Shown here piece after piece: positions 16,299 to 24,398 of a DNA stretch of 64,000 nt (position 1 is the first letter of the stretch; each line of letters starts with the position of its first letter). Both the position numbers and the translations under genes were made by a program. The DNA is taken from contig LT009757.1 in the NCBI GenBank assembly GCA_900012615.1, positions 318,044 to 382,043 on the forward strand, given 5' to 3'. Origin of the DNA: Agrobacterium genomosp. 13 str. CFBP 6927 (GTDB taxonomy: Bacteria; Pseudomonadota; Alphaproteobacteria; Rhizobiales; Rhizobiaceae). Under the pieces are notes generated by a model, which was not told where the DNA came from, made no database searches, and saw only the letters and a list, made by a program, of their open reading frames with translations.

Positions 16299-19200
16299 CA
16301 GAAACGGACCCCTAGTTCAGCAAAAGCGGATTGATCCAGCACACCGCCCCCAAAAACCGCGCCATAACGGAATGTCAAAGTGGCAGAAGGAGCAAGATCG
16401 TAGCTCAATCCCAGACCGAGCAACGCCACATCGCGTGCCGTTGCGGCACTTGCGACGGAAAATGCGCCGCCGCCTTCATAAAACAAAGCACTCTCCACTG
16501 TTGGATCACCATAGGCGTGACGCCAGCCCATATCGAAGGTCGCACGGCCGGGCATAGACTCAAGGGAAATATCACGGCTGATGCGCGCACCCAGCGTCGA
16601 ATAGAGCTGATCGTGACTGGCAGAGCCGGAAGAAACGGCTGCAATGCCACCCTTTTCATTGAAGGCGTCCGTGTTTGTCTTCACGTAGCTAACATTGGCA
16701 TAGGGTTCTATGCGGGTGAGTTCGAAATCGAAAAGCCAGGCGGCTTCGGCAAAGACCTGCGTGGTGGAGGCGTCGTAGCCGGCAGTGAGTTCGTCCTTCA
16801 ACGTCGAAAGGGAAATTTTCCGGCGGGTTTCTATATCCTGAAAGGCGTGGATTGCACCAAGGCGCAGGGATGCCGGACCGATCGAGCCGCCCGCATAGGC
16901 CGCCGCATAATAGCTATCCACATCCGCCTTCGCGGCCAGCGCAGGCTGGCTGACAGCGTCGCGACCGTAACCGGCCGCAAGACCTGTGCGCCATCCATTG
17001 CCCCAGTCACCTTCAAGACCGAAAAGAATGCCCCCGCCCCTGGTCTCCGCCGATGAACCATTGCCACCGGTGTGGCCGCGCGAGCCGAAACCGCTGGACC
17101 AGAAAGTGAGGGTACCTTCGTCGATGTTGAACGGTTCCTTTCCACCCGAAGCTCCGGCGACGGGCAGGATAGAGCCCGCATCGACACTCCTGAAAGCACT
17201 GCGCAGCCTGTCGAGAATAACATCGCGGGTCAGCTGGCTGCGGTTTATCAGCGCCATGGCGAGCGACGGGTGAGTTTCACCGGAAAGCTGCGAGAAGGCG
17301 GTTTGGGTTTCGCCGGACTGGAGAAACAGGGCTGCCCGATAAAGCGGCAATGCTTCCCCCAGCGCTTCGACTGCATTGGCGGCCGCACGCGCATTCTCCG
17401 TCGAAGTTTCAGCGGCAAAAAGCCCCGCCGCTTGGGATGCCCGCGCGAAGGAGAGATAGGCGGTGTTGCTATCGGTGCTTTTCGTAACGCGGGCGGACAA
17501 GTAAGCGAAATTCTCGCTTATGCCGGAAAATGTGCCAGTGACTCCGCCCGTCGCCGTCAGGATCGTATATCGGGTGTCGAGACTATAGGCGCCGCCACTC
17601 GCAAGCGGGGTGACGACGAGGGCCACATTGTTGTCGATGGTAATCGTGCCGTTCACCGCAAGCCTGTCGGAATCACCGGAAGCATCGACTTCAACCGCAT
17701 AGGTCGAGCCGCTGGCAAATACCACGTCGCCGGTGGAGGTGAGCGTGCCGATGGAATTGCCGGGCGAAAGCGTGCCGCCGGAACCGACGGTCAGGCCGCC
17801 AATGGTGCCGGAACCGCCAAGCGCCGCGCCGCTGCTGACGGAAACGGCGCTGGCGAACGAGCCGTTGACGCTGAGCTTGCCGGACGAAACCGCGGTAATG
17901 CCGGTATAGGTGCTGTTGCCGCTGAGGATCAGATTGCCATCGCCCGCCTTTTCAAAGGTGCCGGTGCCGCTGATGACATTCGAAAGCGTACCCGCCCCCT
18001 CGACAGCGAGTATCGCATTGTTGACGATCTCGCCCGAACCGAAGCTTTTGGCGGTTCCTGTCAGTGCACCACCCGAAATCGTCGTGCCACCCGAATAGCT
18101 GCTATTGCCGGCAAGGACGAGATTGCCGCTGCCGGTCTTCTCGAAGGTCCCGGTGCCGCTGATGACATTCGAAAGCGTGCCGGCCCCATCCACAACGAGT
18201 TCCGCATTATTGACAATCTCACCCGAACCAAAACCCGTGACGGTTCCTTTCAGCGTTCCGCCTGAAATCGTCGTGCCGCCGGAATAATCGTTGTAGCCGC
18301 TGAGGATCGTAACACCGTTTTCCGCATCGACATGACCTGCCCCGGAAATATCGGCGGACAAGATATAGGCCGTCTCGGAATGGTTGAAAACGATGCGGCC
18401 ATTGCCCGCGCCGAAGAGGATTGCTTCCGCCTCCACTGTTCCGGCGGAATAGGCCGTTTGCCCGGCGGCAGCACCGATATTCAACACACCGGTCGAGCCT
18501 GCCCTGGAAGCGATGAATATGGTCGTTGCGGCCAGAGAGGCGCCACCCGACACATCAACGACACCGCTGCCGCCATAGCCGATCGTGAGAGCATTGCCGA
18601 TCTCAACGCGCGACCCCGTGCCGGTCACGTACAATGTGCCGTCTGATCTCGCCTCGGTGCCCAGGTAAAGCTTATAGGCGTCAAGCGAAGCGCCGTTGGA
18701 GACCGCCACGCTGCCGGAACCGTCATAACCGATATCCATATAGCCGGAATAGGCAATATTGTTGTCGACTTGCACGCTCACATTCGAGCCAGTCCCGTCG
18801 ATCGTCATCGCTCCGGAGGAGCCGGCGAGATTACCCAGAGTGACCTGCCCCGCCTGGATGCCACCGCCGGTGATCACCGAAACGTCTCCATAGGTGCCGT
18901 TCTGATAGCCGACGACCAGGGCTCTCGCCAGCGTCCAGTTCGACCCGCCGCCTGAGACGATAACGGAAGATGTCGAACCGGTGAGCCTCGCCACATATCC
19001 AGAATCGCTGGTGACAGAGCCGTCCGCCTCGATATTAAGCGCTGCGTCGCCGGCACCACCCACATAGAGGTTGCCGGCGTTGCGCAAGGTGCTTCCGGAA
19101 CCGGAAACAGTGGCGGTGCCGCTGCTGCCAGTGTTTGCCCCAAGAACCGTATTGCTGGAATCGACGACCGCCCCGCCGGTCACGGTCAATGAGCCGGTTC

Positions 19201-20449
19201 CATCAATGCCCACGCCAAGGCCGCCGCTTCCGACCGTCCAGCCAGAACCGCCGCCATCTACGGTGGCTTCGCCCACAGCACCCGCCACGATGCCGAGACG
19301 GGCGGAGACGCTTTCCACTTTGCCGCCCGTAGTGACATTCAGCGTGCCGTTACCGGCGGGGCTGGCAGGATCGGAAGCATCGCCGCCGATCAGCAACGCG
19401 CCCGTGGTCCATTTGGTGCCGCCACCTGCTATAGAGACAATACTCGCCGAATGGCGGCCGATAACGACGGTCCCGCTGGCAACAGCCGCCCCCGCGCCGA
19501 TCGACATGGTTGCGGCCCCCATATCGCCGACGACCAGTGCACCTTCCGTTTCCAGCAGGGAACCGGCACCATTTATGTTTAGCGCACTTGCATCTGCTGA
19601 TTCGAGATTACCGATCACCGTGTTGCCCCGGATCGTGACCGTGCCGCCGGCGGCGATTGTGAAAATCCCCTGACCACCGTTGCCGACAACCATGTCACCG
19701 GAAGCGGTCAGACTACTGTCCTGACCCTCCACAGACACAGTTCCTGTCGTGCCGACCCCGTCGGCTACGACCAAGCTGCCGGTTTCCAGACGGCTTGCGC
19801 CCAGCACCTCCAAATCGCCTATGCCGCCTGTCAGAAAAGTGGCTTTGGCACCATAACCCACGAAAACCGTACCGCTGTTCGCAAAGCTGGACGAATTATC
19901 CAGGAAGAAGATGCCCTGTCCCGTATCTTTCTCACCAATAAAGACATTTCCGCCGGAAACCGCAGCACTTCCACTGAGACGGAGTTCGCCGATACCACTT
20001 TCACCCACCGACACATCGCGGGCGTTCGACCATGTCCCTCCGGAAAAATTTAACCTGCCCGAAACGCCATTCAAGAGCCCAATACTGGTGTAAACAGTCG
20101 ACAGGCCGCCTTCGACCGTCATCGTGCTGCCGGCGTTGACCCCGACGACAAGCCTATAGGCTTCGGCCTCCCTGCCGTTAGGGATCCTCGGGCCGTCGCC
20201 GTCTATCATGGCTGCATCATCAGGTCCCGGTACCCGCTGATATGAGATCCAGCTTAAAGGGAAAAACCATTCATCCGTGGCGGAGCCTCCCCAGACTATG
20301 GTCTCGGCCAGCGCGGGAGGAGCGATAACGGCGGAAAACATCAGGGCGAAAAGGCGCGTCGATCCTCTCCGAAAACGACCGAACAAGACGTCTGCGCCCG
20401 AGCCGATCTTCTGCGGTTTGCACCGGTCGCGGCGGAAACAATCGGACAT
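16298..20449 (-). CDS. Autotransporter (type Va) with beta-helical passenger
   Basis: 1383 residues. GGGAGA precedes the ATG. A long N-region (about 30 residues) leads to a signal core LFALMFSAVIAPPALA, cut before ET. The passenger (about 50-1090) is Gly/Ser/Thr/Val-rich with repeated G-x-hydrophobic-x-V-G-x units (VFIGEKDTG, LVVGDMG, LYLGTEA), the pattern of a right-handed beta-helix, and ends with two 63-residue PATR-type repeats plus a partial third (17906-18283). The C-terminal about 280 residues (from FWSSGFGSRGHTGG) form an autotransporter beta-domain ending in GVRF, with the terminal Phe required for outer-membrane insertion. No protease triad or RGD was noticed; adhesion is an inference. 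It is followed and coupled to an IalB-family gene. Confidence 0.92.
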   Translation of the reverse strand: MSDCFRRDRCKPQKIGSGADVLFGRFRRGSTRLFALMFSAVIAPPALAETIVWGGSATDEWFFPLSWISYQRVPGPDDAAMIDGDGPRIPNGREAEAYRLVVGVNAGSTMTVEGGLSTVYTSIGLLNGVSGRLNFSGGTWSNARDVSVGESGIGELRLSGSAAVSGGNVFIGEKDTGQGIFFLDNSSSFANSGTVFVGYGAKATFLTGGIGDLEVLGASRLETGSLVVADGVGTTGTVSVEGQDSSLTASGDMVVGNGGQGIFTIAAGGTVTIRGNTVIGNLESADASALNINGAGSLLETEGALVVGDMGAATMSIGAGAAVASGTVVIGRHSASIVSIAGGGTKWTTGALLIGGDASDPASPAGNGTLNVTTGGKVESVSARLGIVAGAVGEATVDGGGSGWTVGSGGLGVGIDGTGSLTVTGGAVVDSSNTVLGANTGSSGTATVSGSGSTLRNAGNLYVGGAGDAALNIEADGSVTSDSGYVARLTGSTSSVIVSGGGSNWTLARALVVGYQNGTYGDVSVITGGGIQAGQVTLGNLAGSSGAMTIDGTGSNVSVQVDNNIAYSGYMDIGYDGSGSVAVSNGASLDAYKLYLGTEARSDGTLYVTGTGSRVEIGNALTIGYGGSGVVDVSGGASLAATTIFIASRAGSTGVLNIGAAAGQTAYSAGTVEAEAILFGAGNGRIVFNHSETAYILSADISGAGHVDAENGVTILSGYNDYSGGTTISGGTLKGTVTGFGSGEIVNNAELVVDGAGTLSNVISGTGTFEKTGSGNLVLAGNSSYSGGTTISGGALTGTAKSFGSGEIVNNAILAVEGAGTLSNVISGTGTFEKAGDGNLILSGNSTYTGITAVSSGKLSVNGSFASAVSVSSGAALGGSGTIGGLTVGSGGTLSPGNSIGTLTSTGDVVFASGSTYAVEVDASGDSDRLAVNGTITIDNNVALVVTPLASGGAYSLDTRYTILTATGGVTGTFSGISENFAYLSARVTKSTDSNTAYLSFARASQAAGLFAAETSTENARAAANAVEALGEALPLYRAALFLQSGETQTAFSQLSGETHPSLAMALINRSQLTRDVILDRLRSAFRSVDAGSILPVAGASGGKEPFNIDEGTLTFWSSGFGSRGHTGGNGSSAETRGGGILFGLEGDWGNGWRTGLAAGYGRDAVSQPALAAKADVDSYYAAAYAGGSIGPASLRLGAIHAFQDIETRRKISLSTLKDELTAGYDASTTQVFAEAAWLFDFELTRIEPYANVSYVKTNTDAFNEKGGIAAVSSGSASHDQLYSTLGARISRDISLESMPGRATFDMGWRHAYGDPTVESALFYEGGGAFSVASAATARDVALLGLGLSYDLAPSATLTFRYGAVFGGGVLDQSAFAELGVRF
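17906..18283 (-). repeat. Two tandem 63-codon repeats inside the autotransporter
   Basis: Period exactly 189 bp: copy 1 is 18095-18283, copy 2 is 17906-18094. Both contain SGGTTISGG, GSGEIVNNA and GAGTLSNVISGTGTFEK. The DNA is nearly identical over the TLSNVISGTGTFEK part, so the duplication is recent or homogenised; a degenerate third unit (TGITAVSSGKLSV) follows. Confidence 0.9.
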
Positions 20450-20580
20450 CCAATCTCCCTTACCGGCGCCTTGTTCCGCCTTCTCTCGATCCGGCGAATC
20501 GTTTTGGCAATCAACTTAATTAGCCCACTTTTAAAGATGATCGTCAGTATAAATAGATAAAACCGTATTTTTTCCGGCGC

Positions 20581-20617
20581 AAAAAAGATAAAACGGAGTG
20601 CGAAAGGCGCACTCCGT
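20581..20617 (-). terminator. Rho-independent terminator of smoCBA
   Basis: ACGGAGTGCG (20593-20602) / CGCACTCCGT (20608-20617), 10-bp perfect stem with a 5-nt loop. On the minus strand it is followed by a T-rich tail (complement of 20581-20592). It lies about 70 bp past the smoA stop and insulates the autotransporter gene. Confidence 0.85.
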
Positions 20618-20684
20618 AATAAAAATTAGATATTTCTGTAAAATAAAATTCTTAATCAGCAGGCGGCAGCCCGCTGACATTGAC

Positions 20685-21209
20685 CTATTGCCTCGAAAAC
20701 CGGCCGAAGGCTCCGCCCGAAAAGCACAGGGGATCTCCGTCGCGATGGGCTGCGCGCAGCACTTCGCCAACGATGATGGTGTGGTCACCCGCATCATGGG
20801 CGGCAGCCTGCCGGCATTCGAAACGGGCGAGCGTGCCGGGAATGACCGGAACGCCCTCGTCATTCATCTCCCAGTCCAGGTCATCAAAGGCGCGGCCGTT
20901 CCGCGTAAACCGGGCACTCAGCACATCCTGATCCGCGCTCAGCACGTGGATGGCGAAATGGGTTGCACCGCTGAAGGCCGGATATCGCGATGAATTTTTG
21001 GCGGGCGACCACAATACCAGCGGCGGATCGAGCGACACCGAGGCGAAGCTGTTGACCGTCATGCCGATCGGCCCTTCCGGCGTCGTTGCCGTCACCACCG
21101 TGACACCGGTGGTGAAAGCGCCAAGCGCATTGCGAAAGCTGCGGCTGTTTTCGCCGCCGGGAACAAAAACATGCTCATTGGGCATTTTGATCGCCTCTGC
21201 GATTGTCAT
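20685..21209 (-). CDS. smoA: SmoA, NAD(P)H-dependent FMN reductase
   Basis: 174-residue flavin reductase of the Flavin_Reduct/DIM6 fold: FRNALGAFTTGVTVVTA, then GMTVNSFASVSLDPPLVLWS (flavin-binding segment), HFAIHVLSADQ and FECRQAAAHDAGDHTIIVGEV. It supplies FMNH2 to the sulfoquinovose monooxygenase SmoC. ATG at 21207-21209 shares one base with the smoB stop (TGATG) and has GAGG upstream, which is why the GTG one codon earlier is not used. It is the last gene of the minus-strand smoCBA transcript, followed by a strong terminator. The assignment to smo rests on exact gene order around the locus. Confidence 0.93.
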   Translation of the reverse strand: MTIAEAIKMPNEHVFVPGGENSRSFRNALGAFTTGVTVVTATTPEGPIGMTVNSFASVSLDPPLVLWSPAKNSSRYPAFSGATHFAIHVLSADQDVLSARFTRNGRAFDDLDWEMNDEGVPVIPGTLARFECRQAAAHDAGDHTIIVGEVLRAAHRDGDPLCFSGGAFGRFSRQ

Positions 21210-22102
21210 CACGGCACCTCGCTTCCGATTGCAAGTGTGTAAAGTTCAAACCACGTCTGGCGGTCGATCGTGACGCTGAGGGCGTCAGCCGCCGTCTTAA
21301 TGCGCTGAATATTGTTGGTGCCAAGCACCGGTACGATCTTTGCCGGATGCCGCAGCAGCCAGGCGATTGCCACGGCCGTCGCATCGACGCCCTGTTCCTT
21401 GCCGATGCGCTGCAGGGCAGCCATGGTGGCTCCATGAGCGCCGGAGAACAGCGAGCCGCCGCCAAGCGGCGACCATGCCATCGGCGAAACGCGCTTTTCC
21501 TGCAGAAAGGCGAGATCACCATTGGTGAAGCTATCCGTGGCGAGAAGGCTCATTTCGATCTGGTTCGTGACGAGCCTGCTATTCATGGCCGATTGCAGCA
21601 GGGAGAAATCCCACGGGCGGAAGTTGGACACGCCAACGGCCTTGACCTTGCCTGCCGCGACCAGCGCGTCGAGCGCCCTGCCTGTTTCCTCAGCATCGAT
21701 CAGCGGATCGGGGCGGTGAATGAGGAGGAGATCAACATGGTCCGTTCCCATATCGCGAAGCGATGCCTCGACGGAAGCGTTGATGTGACCAGCCGTCGTG
21801 TCATAGTGCTTGACGCGGGCGGCGGAGTGACGGCCGGCCGGTGCGACGATGCCGCATTTCGTGACGATCTCGATCTTGTCGCGCAGACCAGGTGCTGCCT
21901 TCAGGCCCGCCCCCAGAATGGCCTCCGCCGTGTATCCGCCGTAAATGTCGGCCTGATCCATGGTGGTAATGCCCTGTGCGAGGCAGGCTTCGATCTTTGC
22001 CTGCACATGGGCGGGCGAGGTGTCCGTGTCATCGCCGATGCGCCACATGCCATAGACGATGCGGCTGAGTTCCAGGTTTTCAGAAAGAGCGATACGTTCC
22101 AT
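21209..22102 (-). CDS. smoB: SmoB, 6-oxo-glucose reductase (aldo-keto reductase)
   Basis: 297-residue aldo/keto reductase, TIM barrel. The conserved tetrad region is visible: GITTMDQADIYGGY (catalytic Tyr with preceding Asp), IVTKCGI (Lys), LLLIHRPD (His). Cofactor-end motifs are VGVSNF and, near the C-terminus, VLGTNNIQRI. In the known A. tumefaciens pathway SmoB reduces 6-oxo-glucose, formed by desulfonation of sulfoquinovose, to glucose with NADPH. Start and stop overlap its neighbours by one base each, so smoC-smoB-smoA form a tightly coupled operon. Confidence 0.93.
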   Translation of the reverse strand: MERIALSENLELSRIVYGMWRIGDDTDTSPAHVQAKIEACLAQGITTMDQADIYGGYTAEAILGAGLKAAPGLRDKIEIVTKCGIVAPAGRHSAARVKHYDTTAGHINASVEASLRDMGTDHVDLLLIHRPDPLIDAEETGRALDALVAAGKVKAVGVSNFRPWDFSLLQSAMNSRLVTNQIEMSLLATDSFTNGDLAFLQEKRVSPMAWSPLGGGSLFSGAHGATMAALQRIGKEQGVDATAVAIAWLLRHPAKIVPVLGTNNIQRIKTAADALSVTIDRQTWFELYTLAIGSEVP

Positions 22103-23259
22103 CAGTGGCGTTCCCCATTGCCGAGCGGCGTGGCAGGTGTTTCAGAAGGCACCCGGCCGTAAGCATGCGGCAGGGAGCAGGTTTTCATCTGCGGCAGAAC
22201 CTTGGTGCCGAAGTGCTCCGCCTCATCCAGATGCGGATAACCGGAAAGAATGAAGGCACGAATGCCCATCTTCTGGTACTCCTCCAGCGCCGAAAGAACC
22301 CTGTCGGTCGAACCGACCAGCGCAGCACCACAGCCCGAGCGTGCCCGGCCGATGCCGGTCCACAGATTGGGTTCGACATAACCGAACTTGTCGGCGAGTT
22401 CGCGGGCACGCGCCTGATGCGACACGCCGAGCGAGCCGCTGTCATGCGCGCGGTTGCGGATCAGTTGCCCATATTCGTCATCGAGCTTCGAAACAAGATG
22501 CTCGGCATATTCTCGCGCTTCCTTTTCGGTATCGCGCACCACCATATGCACACGCAGGCCGTAATCCAGCGTGCGGCCATGGGCGGCGGCGCGTTCATTG
22601 GCGGCACGCATGCGCTCGGCCAATTGATCCCTGGTCTCCGGCCACATCAGATAGACGTCGCATTGCGCGCCACAGAGTTCCAGCGCATCCGGCGAATAAC
22701 CGCCGAAATAAAGCAGCGGCCCGCCATTCTGCTGGTAAGGCCGCGCCGGCTCGGTCGATACACCCTTGAACTGGTAAATCTCGCCGTCATGGTCGATCGT
22801 GTCGCGCGTCCAGGCCTGGCGCAATATCTGCACAACCTCATGGCTCCGCTTGTAACGAAACGCACTATCGGCCACTTCACCGGGAAAATCGGAACTGATG
22901 ACGTTGAGCGTCAGGCGGCCCTTCAGCATGTGGTCGAGCGTCGCCACCGTGCGCGCCAGCATGATCGGCTGCATCTCGCCGCAGCGGATGGCGGCGAGGA
23001 AATTGATGCGGTCACTGATCGGCGCGCAACCGGCGACAAAGCTCAGCGTATCCTGCCCGACCTGATAGGATGAGGGGCAGAGGATGTTGCGGAAACCGAG
23101 TTCCTCGGCCTTTTTGACGATGTCGGAGCAATGGTCGAAACTGGAGCGCAGGGCGCCATCCGGCACGCCAAGATAGGCGTAATCATCGGAGCACAAAGCG
23201 GAAAACCAGGAGACCTCGGCAGCATCGAGATCAGCGGATGTAACGGGTACGACGGTCAT
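22102..23259 (-). CDS. smoC: SmoC, FMNH2-dependent sulfoquinovose monooxygenase
   Basis: 385-residue member of the bacterial luciferase-like / SsuD alkanesulfonate monooxygenase group. Family landmarks are DRINFLAAIRCGEMQP, ARTVATLDHMLKGRLTLNVISSD (the N-V-x-S segment), YFGGYSPDALELC, and GSTDRVLSALEEYQKMGIRAFILSGYPHLDEA. SmoC oxidatively cleaves the C-S bond of sulfoquinovose, releasing sulfite and 6-oxo-glucose; reduced flavin comes from SmoA. GAGGAGGAA precedes the ATG. It is first in its operon, divergent from smoD across a 100-bp region with the shared 22-bp element. Confidence 0.93.
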   Translation of the reverse strand: MTVVPVTSADLDAAEVSWFSALCSDDYAYLGVPDGALRSSFDHCSDIVKKAEELGFRNILCPSSYQVGQDTLSFVAGCAPISDRINFLAAIRCGEMQPIMLARTVATLDHMLKGRLTLNVISSDFPGEVADSAFRYKRSHEVVQILRQAWTRDTIDHDGEIYQFKGVSTEPARPYQQNGGPLLYFGGYSPDALELCGAQCDVYLMWPETRDQLAERMRAANERAAAHGRTLDYGLRVHMVVRDTEKEAREYAEHLVSKLDDEYGQLIRNRAHDSGSLGVSHQARARELADKFGYVEPNLWTGIGRARSGCGAALVGSTDRVLSALEEYQKMGIRAFILSGYPHLDEAEHFGTKVLPQMKTCSLPHAYGRVPSETPATPLGNGERH

Positions 23260-23314
23260 GCAATTCCTCCTCAGGGCCGCTCTCGTTTTTCTTGCATAAC
23301 ATCAAGAAATATGT

Positions 23315-23336
23315 AAATCAATGATGTATCAATTTT
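23315..23336 (+). promoter_or_regulatory. Probable SmoD operator, smoC/smoD divergent promoter
   Basis: 22-bp element with direct repeats ATCAAT-N5-ATCAAT, containing TGATGTATCA. 20 of 22 positions match the minus-strand element upstream of smoE (24205-24226). These are the only two promoter regions of the smo cluster. Confidence 0.6.
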
Positions 23337-23359
23337 TGTTTCGGGGAGGAAATAGCATC

Positions 23360-24064
23360 ATGAAACACACTGGCGGCAGCCTGCCCATGTATCTGCAGAT
23401 CGCCGAAATGCTGGTGCGCGAGGTGGCGGCGGGCCGGCTGATCGACGGCGAAAAGCTGGCGCCGGAGCGGGATATGGCCGCCGAGCTCGGCATTGCCGTC
23501 GGCACGCTTCGCAAGTCACTTGCGGAATTGCAGGAGCGTGGCCTGCTGGAGCGCGTGCAGGGTTCGGGCAATTACATCCGTGCCGTCAGCGACCCGCAAA
23601 GCGTTTACGCCTTTTTCCGCCTTGAAATGATCGAGGGCGGCGGCCTGCCGACGGCGGAGGTTCTGGATGTGGCGCGGCTTACCAAACCTGCCAACCTGCC
23701 CGCTTTCGGCACATCGGCTGAAGGACATCGCATTCGCCGCCTGCGACGTATTGCCGGAAAACCGGCGGCCATCGAGGAAATCTGGCTCGACGGCTCCTAT
23801 GTCGACACGATCGCCATCGAGAACATGTCGGAATCCCTTTATCTTTATTATCGCACCCGTCTCAACCTCTGGATATCGAAGGCGGAAGACCGCATCGATC
23901 TGGGTGAAGTGCCCGAATGGACGCCCGAGGTCTTCGGCCAGAAACCCGGCGCGCCGGTGCCGCGGGTGCTCCGCCTCAGCCAGGCGCAGGATGGCGCTGT
24001 GGCCGAAGTCTCATGGACCTGGTTCGACCATACGGTCGCCCGATATGTTTCGCGTATACGTTGA
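23360..24064 (+). CDS. smoD: SmoD, GntR-family regulator of sulfoquinovose catabolism
   Basis: 234 residues from ATG 23360 (GGGGAGGAAA upstream). The N-terminal GntR winged helix (about residues 10-75) is LPMYLQIAEMLVREVAAGRL, then LAPERDMAAELGIAVGTLRKSLAELQERGLLERVQGSGNYI. The C-terminal UTRA-type effector domain (HutC subfamily) includes RRLRRIAGKPAAIEEIWLDG and ends VSWTWFDHTVARYVSRIR. An in-frame extension to 23321 would begin inside the operator and lacks a ribosome-binding site. It is placed between the two divergent halves of the smo cluster and is the obvious local repressor. The ligand is probably sulfoquinovose or a derivative (inference). Confidence 0.92.
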   Translation: MKHTGGSLPMYLQIAEMLVREVAAGRLIDGEKLAPERDMAAELGIAVGTLRKSLAELQERGLLERVQGSGNYIRAVSDPQSVYAFFRLEMIEGGGLPTAEVLDVARLTKPANLPAFGTSAEGHRIRRLRRIAGKPAAIEEIWLDGSYVDTIAIENMSESLYLYYRTRLNLWISKAEDRIDLGEVPEWTPEVFGQKPGAPVPRVLRLSQAQDGAVAEVSWTWFDHTVARYVSRIR

Positions 24065-24398
24065 GATCGACCAGATTTCGCGTGATCCACATGGATGGAC
24101 GAATTTGACCGGAGACAAGGAAGCGACGACCTGCGCAACCGGGGATTTCGCGGTTATATTTCTTTGAATCAATGGCTTAGTAGTTTTTGATTTCTGTCAG
24201 AAATAAAATTGATACACTATTGATTTCCTTTTTGTGAAAGGTAATATCACGAAACTAGGGAGACAGGCGTGAGCCATCCCACGGTATCGCCGGACAATCG
24301 GAATAGATTTTCGAAGATGCGATGCGTGGAACTTGAAGGTTGGTGCCGGCTTTTGCGTCCATCCAAATTCTGGACGTGCCGGTCGTGAGGAGGAAAAT
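24065..24398. other. smoD-smoE intergenic leader
   Basis: About 330 bp. It holds the second 22-bp element (24205-24226), an AT-rich promoter region (24160-24245), and a 39-codon ORF (24269-24388, GTG start, GGGAG upstream) ending 10 nt before the smoE ATG. The ORF product (VSHPTVSPDNRNRF...) has no recognised family and is more likely non-coding leader than protein. Confidence 0.5.
24205..24226 (-). promoter_or_regulatory. Probable SmoD operator, smoE promoter
   Basis: On the plus strand the element reads ATTGAT-ACACT-ATTGAT, inside a 22-bp match (20/22, reverse orientation) to 23315-23336. It lies about 170 bp upstream of the smoE start. Confidence 0.6.

Noticed and set aside
17072-18265. 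A 397-codon plus-strand frame within the autotransporter
   Set aside because: It shadows the Gly/Ser-rich repeats of the passenger on the opposite strand and has only low-complexity Gly/Ala/Arg sequence.
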